64,000 bases of DNA, from positions 1-64,000 of the forward strand of contig NZ_JAIFZQ010000022.1 in assembly GCF_019710585.1 (NCBI RefSeq), given 5' to 3'. A program made the translations under genes and the position numbers. This document shows, one piece after another, positions 8,675-17,564 of the stretch (positions are counted from its first letter, which is position 1; each line of letters opens with the position of its first letter). The notes below the pieces were generated by a model, which was not told the DNA's origin, made no database searches, and saw only the letters and a list, made by a program, of their open reading frames with translations. The stretch comes from Arthrobacter sp. MAHUQ-56 (GTDB taxonomy: Bacteria; Actinomycetota; Actinomycetes; Actinomycetales; Micrococcaceae).

Positions 8675-9826
8675 TTACACCCCGGGCAGTGTGCCGTGCA
8701 CAAACGCCTGGATGGCCAGGACAGCGGCGCCACGGCACCAATCAACGTTGTTCTTGGTTCCGAGGACGATAGGAGGCGTCGAGGCGCGCGGGTCGCGGTC
8801 CTTGGCAATACCTTCCCGCATGGCGTCGGCGACAATGTACGCGAGCCGCACGCCTTCACCGGCGATGATGATCCGCTGTGGAAGCGTCAGGTTACACACG
8901 GCGGCGATGAGCCGGCCAAGTCCCCGACCTGCGTCCTCCGTCACACGTCTGGCCGCGGCGTCACCGGCTTCCGCGAGGTCCAGTGCCTGCTCGTAATCCA
9001 CCCGGTGTCCGAGTGCATCTGAGACGTGGCGGGCGATGGAATCTGAATTCAGGACGCTGGTAGCGCAACCGCGGTGACCAGCGAAACACAGAGGCCCTGC
9101 CGGATCCAGCGGCCAATGCCCCACTAACCCGATGCCATAGTCCTCGCCGGTAACGATTGCGCCGTTGGCCACCAGGCCGAATCCCGTACCGGCTCCCAGC
9201 GTAATGACAGCGAACCGGTCGTCATCACGCCCCTCGCCGAACCAATGCTCATACTCCGTGAAAGCAACAAGATCATTGTCCACCAGCGTCGGGATGCCGG
9301 TGGCCTCACCCACCAGCTTGGCAAGAGGAACTTCGCTCCAGCCCAGGAACGTCGCATCCACCACGTACTCACGGTCCCGAATCAGTCCGCCGATACCGAT
9401 ACCAATACCGTTGATCGACGCGCCTGCACCCAGTTCCTCCGCCAGTTCGGCAATTTGCCGGACCACTTCCGCCGGTTTCTGATCACCAATACTCACGGAC
9501 TTGTGTCGCTGGATCTCCCCGCGCAGATTCGTTCGGGCCGCGATGATCTCGTGCTCGCGGAGTTTCATGCCTACAAAGTGCTTCGAATCGATGTCTACGT
9601 CCAGCAGCCGTGTAGGCCGGCCGACGCGGCCGTCGTTGTGCTCGCCAACCTCCCGGAGCAGGCCACCCTCCAACAGTGGGGCACTGAGCCGGGTCAACGA
9701 GCCGGCCGAAAGCTGAAGCCGACGGGCTATCGCCGCCCGGGAAATAGGACCCCTCCGGAGAACTTCGATAGCCACCGGCAGGGAAGCATTTGTCGGAGCA
9801 ACCGACCACGTTGAGGGGCTCTTCAC
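8675..9826 (-). CDS. ROK-family transcriptional repressor (dextran locus regulator 2)
   Basis: A winged helix-turn-helix (PISRAAIARRLQLSAGSLTR, within about residues 20-60) precedes a ROK domain with VDNDLVAF, TLGAGTGFGLV and a partly degenerate zinc loop (GHRGCATSV). I prefer the GTG at 9826. The open frame continues upstream to 9976, but that extension would cross AT-rich direct repeats and reach within 3 bases of the next gene, and ROK regulators normally begin shortly before the helix-turn-helix. The gene is convergent with dextranase 1 and divergent from the ABC operon, so it probably controls importer expression. The inducer is unknown; glucose or an isomaltooligosaccharide is plausible. 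Confidence 0.85.
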   Translation of the reverse strand: MKSPSTWSVAPTNASLPVAIEVLRRGPISRAAIARRLQLSAGSLTRLSAPLLEGGLLREVGEHNDGRVGRPTRLLDVDIDSKHFVGMKLREHEIIAARTNLRGEIQRHKSVSIGDQKPAEVVRQIAELAEELGAGASINGIGIGIGGLIRDREYVVDATFLGWSEVPLAKLVGEATGIPTLVDNDLVAFTEYEHWFGEGRDDDRFAVITLGAGTGFGLVANGAIVTGEDYGIGLVGHWPLDPAGPLCFAGHRGCATSVLNSDSIARHVSDALGHRVDYEQALDLAEAGDAAARRVTEDAGRGLGRLIAAVCNLTLPQRIIIAGEGVRLAYIVADAMREGIAKDRDPRASTPPIVLGTKNNVDWCRGAAVLAIQAFVHGTLPGV

Positions 9827-9846
9827 CGCTCCATCATGGCATGCAT

Positions 9847-9877
9847 AGATATTTTTGTCACAAAAGATATTTTTTGT
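9847..9877. promoter_or_regulatory. AT-rich direct repeats, likely operator of ROK regulator 2
   Basis: GATATTTTTGTC (9847) recurs as GATATTTTTTGTC (9865), 18 bp apart, and TTTTG-TCA-CAAAA inside forms a short palindrome. It lies between the regulator start and the ABC binding-protein gene, in sharp contrast to the GC-rich surroundings. Confidence 0.55.
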
Positions 9878-9937
9878 CTCGCGCTTGCTTAAAGTGACGT
9901 TCAGCACTTTCAATAGTTCCGCATCAGAATAAATTGC

Positions 9938-9954
9938 AGCCCCTAGACGGGGCT
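9938..9954 (+). promoter_or_regulatory. Hairpin in the leader of the ABC operon
   Basis: AGCCCC / GGGGCT with loop TAGAC is followed by TTCT and lies 25 bases before the binding-protein ATG. It could be a weak terminator/attenuator or an mRNA-stabilising hairpin. Confidence 0.35.
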
Positions 9955-9978
9955 TTCTAAGATCAACGGAGCTCACCG

Positions 9979-11277
9979 ATGTTCAACCACGACAAACTCT
10001 CGCGGCGGGCCTTCACGGCCCTGGCAACAACTGCGGCCGCCGCACTGGCCCTGTCCGCATGTTCTGCCCCGCAAGCCGCGCCCGAGGCAAAAACCCTCAA
10101 GGTCTGGTGGTGGGAAAACGACGACAGCGCACTGGCCACTGGTTGGAACCGGGCGATTGAGATCTTCAAGGAAAAGCACCCGGACGTCACCGTCCAATTC
10201 GAACTGAAGACCTATGAGCAGATGCAGCAGTCAGGCCAGCTCCTGCTCGACTCCAACGACGCACCGGACGTGCTGGAGTACCTCAAAGGCAACGCCACCG
10301 CCGGCGCCGTCTCGCAGGCCGGCCTCCTGACGGATCTAACCGACGTGGCCAAGGACCGCGGCTGGAAGCTGGACAGCACCGCGCAGGACGTGGGCCTGTA
10401 CAAGGACGGGGTGATGGGCTCCGGTCGGCGGTACGGCCTCACCAACTACGGCGAATACGTTTCGGTCTGGTACAACAAGGACCTCTTTGCCAAGCAGAAC
10501 GTGGAGGTGCCTACTACTCTGCAGGAACTGGAACAGGCCATGGATAAGTTCGCGGGCGCTGGAGTCACCCCGCTGGCCCTGGGTTCGCAGGATTACCCGG
10601 GCACCCACCTCCTGTACGAACTCGCGCTGGCCAATATGGATAAGAATGCCTGGTCGGCCTACCAGAAGTTCGACGGCGATGTGGACTGGAGTGCGTGGGA
10701 AAAGGCTGCGCAGACAGTGCAGGAATGGACGAAGAAGGGCTACATCGCCAAGGACTCCACCGGTATAGCAGCACAGGACGCCGGAAATGCCTTCATCGCC
10801 GGGAAATACCCCATTTTCGTTTCTGGTACTTGGTGGGCAGGCAGCTTCGCCGACAAGATCAAGAACTTCAAGTTCGACCAGATCCTCTTCCCGGGCAATG
10901 ACCTGCACCCCGGTTCCGGCGGAAACCTCTGGGTAGTGCCCGAGAAGGCACATAACAAGGAACTTGCTTACGACTTCATGGAAATCACCATGAGCCCGGA
11001 AATCCAGAACCTGCTCGGCAACAAGGGTGCCGTGCCGGTGGCTGCCGACGAGGGCGCCATCACCACCCCTATCGGAAAACTCACCACGCCGCGGTTCAAC
11101 GAACTGCTCAACAGCAACAACGGCGGTGGCCTGGGCTGGTACCCCGACTGGCCCGTTGCCGGACTCAATGACGTCCTGGTAGCCCAGAGCAGCGACCTCG
11201 TCCAGGGCAACGTCACCCCTGAGAAGGCCGTAGCGAACATCAAGGCCGCCTACGAACAGGGCAAACCCAGCAAGTAG
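9979..11277 (+). CDS. ABC transporter sugar-binding lipoprotein (family 1)
   Basis: This 432-residue extracellular solute-binding protein begins with SRRAFTALATTAAAALALSA and then a lipobox cysteine (LSAC, Cys28), so it should be lipid-anchored on the outer face of the membrane. The rest (KVWWWENDDSALATGWNRAI, GTWWAGSFAD) is typical of maltose/trehalose-type sugar binders. It is the first gene of a run of binding protein, permease, permease, GH13 enzyme and GH49 enzyme. No ATPase gene is present, as is common where a shared MsiK-type ATPase serves several importers. The ligand is inferred to be isomaltooligosaccharides from the context. GGAG lies 7 bases before the ATG. Confidence 0.9.
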   Translation: MFNHDKLSRRAFTALATTAAAALALSACSAPQAAPEAKTLKVWWWENDDSALATGWNRAIEIFKEKHPDVTVQFELKTYEQMQQSGQLLLDSNDAPDVLEYLKGNATAGAVSQAGLLTDLTDVAKDRGWKLDSTAQDVGLYKDGVMGSGRRYGLTNYGEYVSVWYNKDLFAKQNVEVPTTLQELEQAMDKFAGAGVTPLALGSQDYPGTHLLYELALANMDKNAWSAYQKFDGDVDWSAWEKAAQTVQEWTKKGYIAKDSTGIAAQDAGNAFIAGKYPIFVSGTWWAGSFADKIKNFKFDQILFPGNDLHPGSGGNLWVVPEKAHNKELAYDFMEITMSPEIQNLLGNKGAVPVAADEGAITTPIGKLTTPRFNELLNSNNGGGLGWYPDWPVAGLNDVLVAQSSDLVQGNVTPEKAVANIKAAYEQGKPSK

Positions 11278-11344
11278 GCCCCGCACCAAACACCGCTGGC
11301 GGCGCATCCAGGAGATGTGCCGCCAGCCCTTAAGGACACACATC

Positions 11345-12319
11345 ATGACCGCAGTCACCCCGTCCCCACCAGGCACCGCCGCCCGAAAGCTGCAACGTAG
11401 ATCAGGAACCGCGCGGCGAAATGCGCAGGAGAGCTCCCGCGGATACTGGATTTACCTCCTCCCCGGAGCCCTCGGATTCATCGCCATCGTCGCCATCCCT
11501 TTCGGAATGAATCTCTACTACAGCCTCACCAGCTGGCGCGGTGTGGGCACCCCCAAGTTCGTGGGCCTGGACAATTACGTACGGCTGGTGGCAGACCCTG
11601 CATTCTGGGCGTCCTTCCTGCACAGCACCGCTTTCATCCTGGCCATGGCCGTCGTTCCCACCGCACTGGGCGTCTTCGTGGCGGCTGTCCTCTTCGACTA
11701 CATCGCGCCTAAGTTCGGTTCTCGCGCTGCGAGCATCCTCCGCGCCACCTTCTACCTCCCACAAATCCTCCCCATCGCCGTGGCCGGCGTCCTGTGGAAA
11801 TGGCTCTACCAACCCCAGTACGGAATCATCAACACCGTTCTGGACGGGCTGGGCCTGGGCTGGCTGCAGCAGAACTGGCTGGGTGATGCGGACACCGCCA
11901 TGCTCGCCGTCATGAACGTCCTGATCTGGCTGCAGATCGGCTACACCGTCGTGGTGTTCATGGCAGGACTCTCCCGCGTGGACCCTGCCCTCTATGAAGC
12001 CGCAGAGATCGACGGGGCCGGCTGGTTCCAGCGCTTCTGGAGCATTACGATTCCACAGCTTCGCCCGGAGATCGCCGTCGTGCTCATCACCACATCCGTG
12101 GCCGCGCTAAAGGTCTTTGCCCCCATCTACGTCCTCACGAAGGGCGGTCCGGGCACCAGCACCATCGTCCCCGCCTACTTCTCGTACTCAAACTTCTTCA
12201 CCACCACACAGGTAGGCTACGGCGCCGCCGTCGCCTCATTCCTGGCGCTGCTCGTCACCATCATCGCGATAGTGCTGCTGCGCTACCAGACCCGCAACGC
12301 CGAGGGATTCGAAAAGTGA
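11345..12319 (+). CDS. ABC transporter permease (MalF-like), isomalto-sugar importer
   Basis: This 324-residue membrane protein has about six hydrophobic segments and the permease EAA-loop signature (YEAAEIDGAGWFQRFWSITI) near residue 220. That loop contacts the ATPase. I start at the ATG at 11345, since AAGGA lies about 9 bases upstream; an in-frame ATG 30 bases earlier has its GGAG too close. The stop overlaps the start of the next permease, showing translational coupling. With the binding protein it should carry short alpha-1,6-glucans made by the secreted enzymes. Confidence 0.9.
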   Translation: MTAVTPSPPGTAARKLQRRSGTARRNAQESSRGYWIYLLPGALGFIAIVAIPFGMNLYYSLTSWRGVGTPKFVGLDNYVRLVADPAFWASFLHSTAFILAMAVVPTALGVFVAAVLFDYIAPKFGSRAASILRATFYLPQILPIAVAGVLWKWLYQPQYGIINTVLDGLGLGWLQQNWLGDADTAMLAVMNVLIWLQIGYTVVVFMAGLSRVDPALYEAAEIDGAGWFQRFWSITIPQLRPEIAVVLITTSVAALKVFAPIYVLTKGGPGTSTIVPAYFSYSNFFTTTQVGYGAAVASFLALLVTIIAIVLLRYQTRNAEGFEK

Positions 12320-13227
12320 CCACCACCGCCCCTGCCACAGATCCGACGCAGGTTGCCCCGGCACCACCGCAGAAAACTGCTTCCGGCACCCGGAGTGCCC
12401 GATCCCGGCGCGGCGTCACCGGCTGGACCGTGCTGGTCCTGCTGGCCGCAGCCGCCGTCCTGATGGTCTTTCCGTTTTGGCTGGCCCTGATCAACGCCTT
12501 CAAACCGTCCGCGGAATACATCTCTGATGGACCCATCGGCGTACCGACCCAGCTCGACTTCACCGCGATCATAGATTTCTGGATCGGCGTGAACTTCAAC
12601 CAGAAGCTGCTGAACAGCGTCATTCTCTCCGGCAGCGTTGCCCTGATCGCCGCCACCTTGGGCCTGCTCAGCGCCTTCGCCATCGGCATCGGCCGCATCA
12701 AGGGCAGGGTGTGGATCCTCGCCGTCTTCATGCTCGCGTTCACCATCCCGCAGGAGGCCCTGGTCTACCCGCTCTTCGTCCTCGCCCGGGAACTGGACCT
12801 CTACGACACCCTAGCCGGTGTAACAATCATCCTCGCCGTCCTGCAAAGCGCGTTCGGCACCTACATGCTCGCCTCCGTACTGGGATCCTTCCCGATGGAA
12901 GTCCTGGAAGCGGCGCGCCTGGACGGTGCCAGCAGATTCCAAATCCTTCGAATGATTGTCCTGCCCCTCACCCGGTCGACACTGGCGGTGCTGGTGACGT
13001 TCTTCTTCATCTGGACCTGGAACGACTTTTTCCTTCCCCTTGTCCTGCTGCCGTCCGCAGCCAACCAGACCGTGTCCGTCTCGCTGGGCGCGCTCAGCGG
13101 CCAATACACCAGTGACCCCACGGCGCTGGCTGCGGCTTCCATGGCCGGTATCCTTCCCGCCCTGATCTTCTTCCTTCTCTTCCAGCGCACCCTCATGCGC
13201 GGCGTAAACATCGGAGCCATCAAGTGA
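12316..13227 (+). CDS. ABC transporter permease (MalG-like), isomalto-sugar importer
   Basis: This 303-residue permease starts at a GTG overlapping the preceding stop by 4 bases. It has a cytoplasmic N-terminus, about six membrane spans (the first near residues 38-58), and the EAA motif EAARLDGASRFQILRMIVLP. It pairs with the upstream permease to form the channel. Its own end overlaps the GH13 gene by 4 bases, so transport and intracellular hydrolysis are made together. Confidence 0.9.
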   Translation: MTTTAPATDPTQVAPAPPQKTASGTRSARSRRGVTGWTVLVLLAAAAVLMVFPFWLALINAFKPSAEYISDGPIGVPTQLDFTAIIDFWIGVNFNQKLLNSVILSGSVALIAATLGLLSAFAIGIGRIKGRVWILAVFMLAFTIPQEALVYPLFVLARELDLYDTLAGVTIILAVLQSAFGTYMLASVLGSFPMEVLEAARLDGASRFQILRMIVLPLTRSTLAVLVTFFFIWTWNDFFLPLVLLPSAANQTVSVSLGALSGQYTSDPTALAAASMAGILPALIFFLLFQRTLMRGVNIGAIK

Positions 13228-14981
13228 CCCTCCAGCCGCTTCTACGGCACCCCAGCCTCCGGCCCACCGACGAATGGTGGAAGGCGGCCGTCGTCTATCA
13301 GGTGTACCCGCGCAGTTTCGCGGACTCCAACGGCGACGGCATCGGCGACATCCGCGGCATCATCAACCGGCTCGACCACCTCGAGAACCTGGGCATCGAC
13401 GTCGTCTGGCTCTCGCCCGTGTACACCTCACCCCAGGATGACAATGGCTACGACATCAGCGACTACTACGCCGTGGATCCCACCTTCGGGACCCTGGAGG
13501 ACCTTGACGAGCTCATTGCGGCAATGCATGCCCGCGGGATGAAGCTGGTCATGGACCTGGTCGTCAACCATACCTCCGACGAACACGCCTGGTTCCAGGA
13601 ATCCCGTGCCAGCAGAACCAGCGCCAAACGGGACTGGTACATCTGGCGCGACCCCCGCACCAGCCAGGAGCACGAGGCCGGCAATGAGCCGAACAATTGG
13701 GGCTCCTTCTTCTCCGGCTCCGCCTGGGAACTGGACGAGGGAACGGGGCAGTACTTCCTCCACTTGTTCTCGAGGAAACAGCCAGACCTCAACTGGGACA
13801 ACCCGGAAGTCCGCGCCGCCATCTACAAGATGATGAACTGGTGGCTTGACCGGGGCATCGACGGCTTCCGGATGGATGTCATCAGCTTCATCTCCAAGCA
13901 CCCCGGCCTCCCCGACGGACCCGTGGAGAACGGCACAACCTGGGGCAACGGCATTCCTTTCTACGGATCCGGCCCCCATGTTCACGAATACCTGCAGGAG
14001 ATGCACCGCGAGGTCTTCAGAGGCAGGGAGACGGAGCTGATGACCGTGGGCGAAATGGTCGATGCGACGCCGGAACTGGCCCGCCTGTACACCGACCCGG
14101 ACCGCAAGGAACTGGACATGGTGTTCCACTTCGAACATGTCGGCCTGGACCACGGGCCCGGTGGGAAATTCACCCGCAAGGCTCTGGACCTGGTGGAAGT
14201 CAAGCGATCCTTCGCCCGTTGGCAGGAAGCACTGGCCGATGTCGGATGGAACAGCCTCTACTGGAACAACCACGACCAGCCCCGTGTAGTCTCCCGCTTC
14301 GGCAACGACACCGGGTACTGGTACGAGTCAGCCACCGCGCTGGCCACGGTGCTGCACCTCATGCGCGGCACCCCCTACATCTATCAGGGCGAAGAACTGG
14401 GCATGACCAACATGCCGTTCGAAGGCATTGAAGACTTCCGGGACCTGGAAAGCCTCAACTATTACTACGAAGCCCTCACCGGGAACGACGGAAGCGAGGC
14501 AGCAGCCGAACTGTTGGCGGGGATAGCCACCGGCGGCCGGGACAACGCCCGTACCCCGGTCCAGTGGGACGCCACACCCAATGCGGGGTTCACCACCGGA
14601 GATCCCTGGATACCGGTCAACCCAAACCACCTTTGGCTCAACGCAGCAGCCCAGAGAACGGACCCGGGTTCCGTCTTCAGCTGGTACCGCTCCCTGGTCC
14701 GCCTCCGGCACGAAGAACCGGTCGTCATCGACGGGCGGTTTACCCTCTTGTGCCCCGAGGACCCCCAGCTGTTCGTATACACACGTACAAGCGAAACGAC
14801 CAGCCTGATGGTTCTGGCGAACTGCTCAACGACACCCAGGGCGCTTAACCTGCAGCTTGCCCGCGAGTTGGCCATGAGATGGGTGTCGGCGGAAGTTCTT
14901 CTCCATAACCACCCCGAAAAGTCCTGGGACCGACAGGAGCTACGGCCGTGGGAAGTGGTGGTTCTCCGCCGTTCCGCATAG
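13224..14981 (+). CDS. GH13 oligo-1,6-glucosidase / dextran glucosidase
   Basis: This 585-residue cytoplasmic alpha-glucosidase has no signal peptide. The four GH13 signatures are present: DLVVNHTSDEH (111-121), GFRMDVISF with nucleophile Asp218, VGEM with acid/base Glu277, and NNHDQPR with the transition-state pair His350-Asp351. Val just after the nucleophile is known in GH13 family members to favour alpha-1,6 over alpha-1,4 linkages. It therefore should release glucose from imported isomaltose and isomaltooligosaccharides. The GTG start overlaps the permease stop by 4 bases. The alternative label trehalulose or sucrose hydrolase is less likely given the neighbours. Confidence 0.93.
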   Translation: MTLQPLLRHPSLRPTDEWWKAAVVYQVYPRSFADSNGDGIGDIRGIINRLDHLENLGIDVVWLSPVYTSPQDDNGYDISDYYAVDPTFGTLEDLDELIAAMHARGMKLVMDLVVNHTSDEHAWFQESRASRTSAKRDWYIWRDPRTSQEHEAGNEPNNWGSFFSGSAWELDEGTGQYFLHLFSRKQPDLNWDNPEVRAAIYKMMNWWLDRGIDGFRMDVISFISKHPGLPDGPVENGTTWGNGIPFYGSGPHVHEYLQEMHREVFRGRETELMTVGEMVDATPELARLYTDPDRKELDMVFHFEHVGLDHGPGGKFTRKALDLVEVKRSFARWQEALADVGWNSLYWNNHDQPRVVSRFGNDTGYWYESATALATVLHLMRGTPYIYQGEELGMTNMPFEGIEDFRDLESLNYYYEALTGNDGSEAAAELLAGIATGGRDNARTPVQWDATPNAGFTTGDPWIPVNPNHLWLNAAAQRTDPGSVFSWYRSLVRLRHEEPVVIDGRFTLLCPEDPQLFVYTRTSETTSLMVLANCSTTPRALNLQLARELAMRWVSAEVLLHNHPEKSWDRQELRPWEVVVLRRSA

Positions 14982-15021
14982 CGACTCCGCAAGCACCAGT
15001 CCATCGACGAGAGGAACCATC

Positions 15022-16944
15022 ATGCCCGGAACAGGGCTAGGCCGACTGGCCAAACACGTAACAGCGGCAGCTGCAGTTTTCCTTATCAGCACTGGCGCCG
15101 TGCTTCCGGCACAGGCCGCCACGGCACCGGCGGCCGCCCCATCCGGGTTACCTGCCACTCCCAACGCCGAACGGCCCATAACTACCGTCGACAATGGAAA
15201 CCTCCACACTTGGTGGCACGACAACGGCGTTTTCAGCCCAGCCGCCCCAACGCAAAGCGACCAGGTTCGCCGGTCGTCCTTCTACGATGTGCAGGTGGCC
15301 CAGGCCAATCAGCCACAGAAGGCGTATGACGCTTTCACCCACATGAGCATTCCCCGTAGTGGAAAGGGGAAGATCGGCTACACAAAGGAAGACGGCGCTG
15401 AATTCTCCTCAGAGGCCGGCCTTACAATGAGCTGGTCCAGCTTCGAGTATGCCAAGGACGTCTGGGTGGAAGTGAGCCTGCGCACTGGCCAGACCATCTC
15501 TTCAACCGACCAGGTCCACATCAGGCCGAGCAGCTACAACTTCGAAAAGCAGCTCGTGGATGCAGACACTGTCAAGATCAAGGTGCCATACTCTGACGCG
15601 GGCTACAGGTTTTCGGTCGAATTTGAGCCACAGCTGTACACCGCCTACAACGACATGAGCGGCGACAGCGGCAAGCTGACCACCGAAGCCGAGGGCAACC
15701 GGCCCATCCACACGGAGCCGCGCAATTCAATGATGGTCTTCGCCGAACCGAAGCTTCGGGGCGAGCAGAAGGAGCGCCTTGTTCCCACCCAGGAATCAGG
15801 CAGCATCCATTATCCGGAGCCCGGCGAGGTGCGGGACCTGAACTCGGTGACCGAGGAAATCATCTACTTCCGGCCCGGCACCTACAGCATGGGCTCGGAC
15901 TACCATGCAGTCCTGCCGTCCAACGTGAAATGGGTCTATCTGGCACCAGGAGCCTACGTAAAGGGGGCCTTCCGGTTCCTCCACGACACGCAAAGCCAGT
16001 ACAAGGTCACCGGTTACGGCGTCCTCTCCGGCGAGCAGTACGTCTACGAGGCGGACACGAACAACAACTACAACCACCTCAGCGGGGCGTCCAACTGTCA
16101 CTCGTCCTGTGTGAAGATGCTGCAGTTCGCTTCCGCTGACGCGGAGCAGAAGCTGGACTTGCAAGGCGTTACTGTCGCCGAGCCGCCCTACCACTCCTTC
16201 GTGGTTTACGGGAACGAGCAAACGTTCCATATGAACGTGGAGAACTACAAGCAGGTGGGCAGCTGGTACTGGCAGACCGACGGCATCGAGCTGTACAAGG
16301 GCAGCACCATGAAGAACACGTTCTTCAACGCTAACGACGACGTGCTGAAGATGTACCACAGCGACGTCACCATCGATAACACCGTGATCTGGAAGAACGA
16401 GAACGGACCCGTCATCCAGTGGGGCTGGACCCCGCGGAACATCGACAACGTGAACGTCACCAACACCGCCGTCATCCACAACCGGATGTACTGGAAGGAC
16501 GTCAAGTACAACACCTGCATCTTCAACTCTTCCTCGCACTGGGAGGACATGGGTTCCACCACAAAAGCGGACCCGAACACCACGGTGAAGAACATGCGGT
16601 TCGAAAACACGACAGTCGAAGGGATGACCAACTGCGCCATCCGTGTCTACGCCCTGTCTGACACCGAAAACATCCACATCAAGAACTTCAACATCGGCAG
16701 CTGGAACGGACTGGATTGGACTTCCCAGGTCAGCCATCTCAAGCGCTACACCAACTCCGCCGGCGAGAAGGTCACCATCGGTAACGAGCTTCCCGACGGC
16801 AATGGGCTCGCCCTTGAAAACTACTCGGTCGGCAGCCAGGTCATCGAGAAGAGCGGCGGAAACTGGTCGGACTATCAGCTCGGCCGACTTGGCTTTGACG
16901 GAGAAAACTGGGACAGCTGGAACGCCTGGAAGTCAGCGCCTTAG
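15022..16944 (+). CDS. Secreted dextranase, GH49 (copy 2)
   Basis: This 640-residue paralogue of the 6750 gene has a signal peptide (hydrophobic VTAAAAVFLISTGAVL, cut near AQAA) and the same sandwich plus beta-helix layout. Asp420 (SWYWQTDGIELYKG), Asp439 and Asp440 (NDDVLKMYH) keep the GH49 catalytic spacing. A clear ribosome site (GAGAGGAACC) precedes the ATG. It follows the GH13 gene by 40 bp and may be the last gene of the ABC operon, with two stem-loops right after the stop. The two GH49 copies are clearly related but differ at many positions, so they may cut at different sites or release different products. Confidence 0.92.
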   Translation: MPGTGLGRLAKHVTAAAAVFLISTGAVLPAQAATAPAAAPSGLPATPNAERPITTVDNGNLHTWWHDNGVFSPAAPTQSDQVRRSSFYDVQVAQANQPQKAYDAFTHMSIPRSGKGKIGYTKEDGAEFSSEAGLTMSWSSFEYAKDVWVEVSLRTGQTISSTDQVHIRPSSYNFEKQLVDADTVKIKVPYSDAGYRFSVEFEPQLYTAYNDMSGDSGKLTTEAEGNRPIHTEPRNSMMVFAEPKLRGEQKERLVPTQESGSIHYPEPGEVRDLNSVTEEIIYFRPGTYSMGSDYHAVLPSNVKWVYLAPGAYVKGAFRFLHDTQSQYKVTGYGVLSGEQYVYEADTNNNYNHLSGASNCHSSCVKMLQFASADAEQKLDLQGVTVAEPPYHSFVVYGNEQTFHMNVENYKQVGSWYWQTDGIELYKGSTMKNTFFNANDDVLKMYHSDVTIDNTVIWKNENGPVIQWGWTPRNIDNVNVTNTAVIHNRMYWKDVKYNTCIFNSSSHWEDMGSTTKADPNTTVKNMRFENTTVEGMTNCAIRVYALSDTENIHIKNFNIGSWNGLDWTSQVSHLKRYTNSAGEKVTIGNELPDGNGLALENYSVGSQVIEKSGGNWSDYQLGRLGFDGENWDSWNAWKSAP

Positions 16945-17012
16945 GGGGTCTGGCAGACCCCAAATGGGTGAAAGTGGGCAGCGGCTTTCCTTGACGCTGC
17001 CCACATTCACCC
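16945..17012 (+). terminator. Two tandem stem-loops ending the dextran operon
   Basis: GGGGTCT-GGC-AGACCCC (16945-16961) overlaps the dextranase stop region. A longer imperfect stem follows at 16966-17012: GGGTGAA, one A:A mismatch, then GTGGGCAGCG pairing with CGCTGCCCAC and TTCACCC. There is no U-run, so it may stop transcription weakly or protect the mRNA end. Confidence 0.55.
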
Positions 17013-17216
17013 TAAGAAGAACGAGGCCAATCAAACGCCCGGGCGCGCCCCCTGAGCATGAATCACCAGTGGCCGCCAGGCACATATTCGCACGGGAATG
17101 CCTCAGCAGTCCGGCCCTGCCGTACAGGACCGAAGACCCGGAGAACGGGTGTACCCCTTGAGATCTATCGGCTTCACCCATTCATCAGGGCTTGTTTCAA
17201 CACCCAAGGAGGACTC

Positions 17217-17492
17217 ATGTCTGAGCATGTCCATCCACAAGTCAATCCAGACGGCACCATACTCGTGCAAGATCCGCCCCAGGGCCACACCACGCTGTTG
17301 GTATCCCTGGATTTTACGACGGACGATCCCGTCACACGGGACAACCAGCTCAGTAAAGCCGTCGACCAGCTAATACCTGCCGCGCTGGAGCGCCGGCACG
17401 GAATACTCGTAACGCAACGAAGCTGGGACAGGTACACCATCCAAGTTGATCCCGGCGTGCCCTGCGGCAACATCCACGAAAAGCGATGCTGA
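17217..17492 (+). CDS. Small hypothetical protein (91 aa)
   Basis: A strong ribosome site (AAGGAGG, 5 bases before the ATG) supports translation of this 91-residue product. It opens MSEHVHPQVNPDGTILVQDP and contains TLLVSLDFTTDDPVTRDNQL. It has no signal peptide, membrane span or motif I recognise. It is a soluble, acidic-to-neutral small protein. It lies between the dextranase operon and the glucokinase gene, on the same strand. No function is proposed. Confidence 0.6.
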   Translation: MSEHVHPQVNPDGTILVQDPPQGHTTLLVSLDFTTDDPVTRDNQLSKAVDQLIPAALERRHGILVTQRSWDRYTIQVDPGVPCGNIHEKRC

Positions 17493-17564
17493 ATGCGGTT
17501 CCGAACATAAGCCACCACCCCAGGGAACCTGTCCGCGGGCTCCCTTCCCCCCGCCTGTCGACCA

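Noticed and set aside
7752..8741. 329-codon minus-strand open frame
   Set aside because: Antisense to GH49 dextranase 1; composition is Val/Asp/His-rich without any domain.
15796..16737. 313-codon minus-strand open frame
   Set aside because: Antisense to GH49 dextranase 2; mirrors the shadow seen opposite copy 1.
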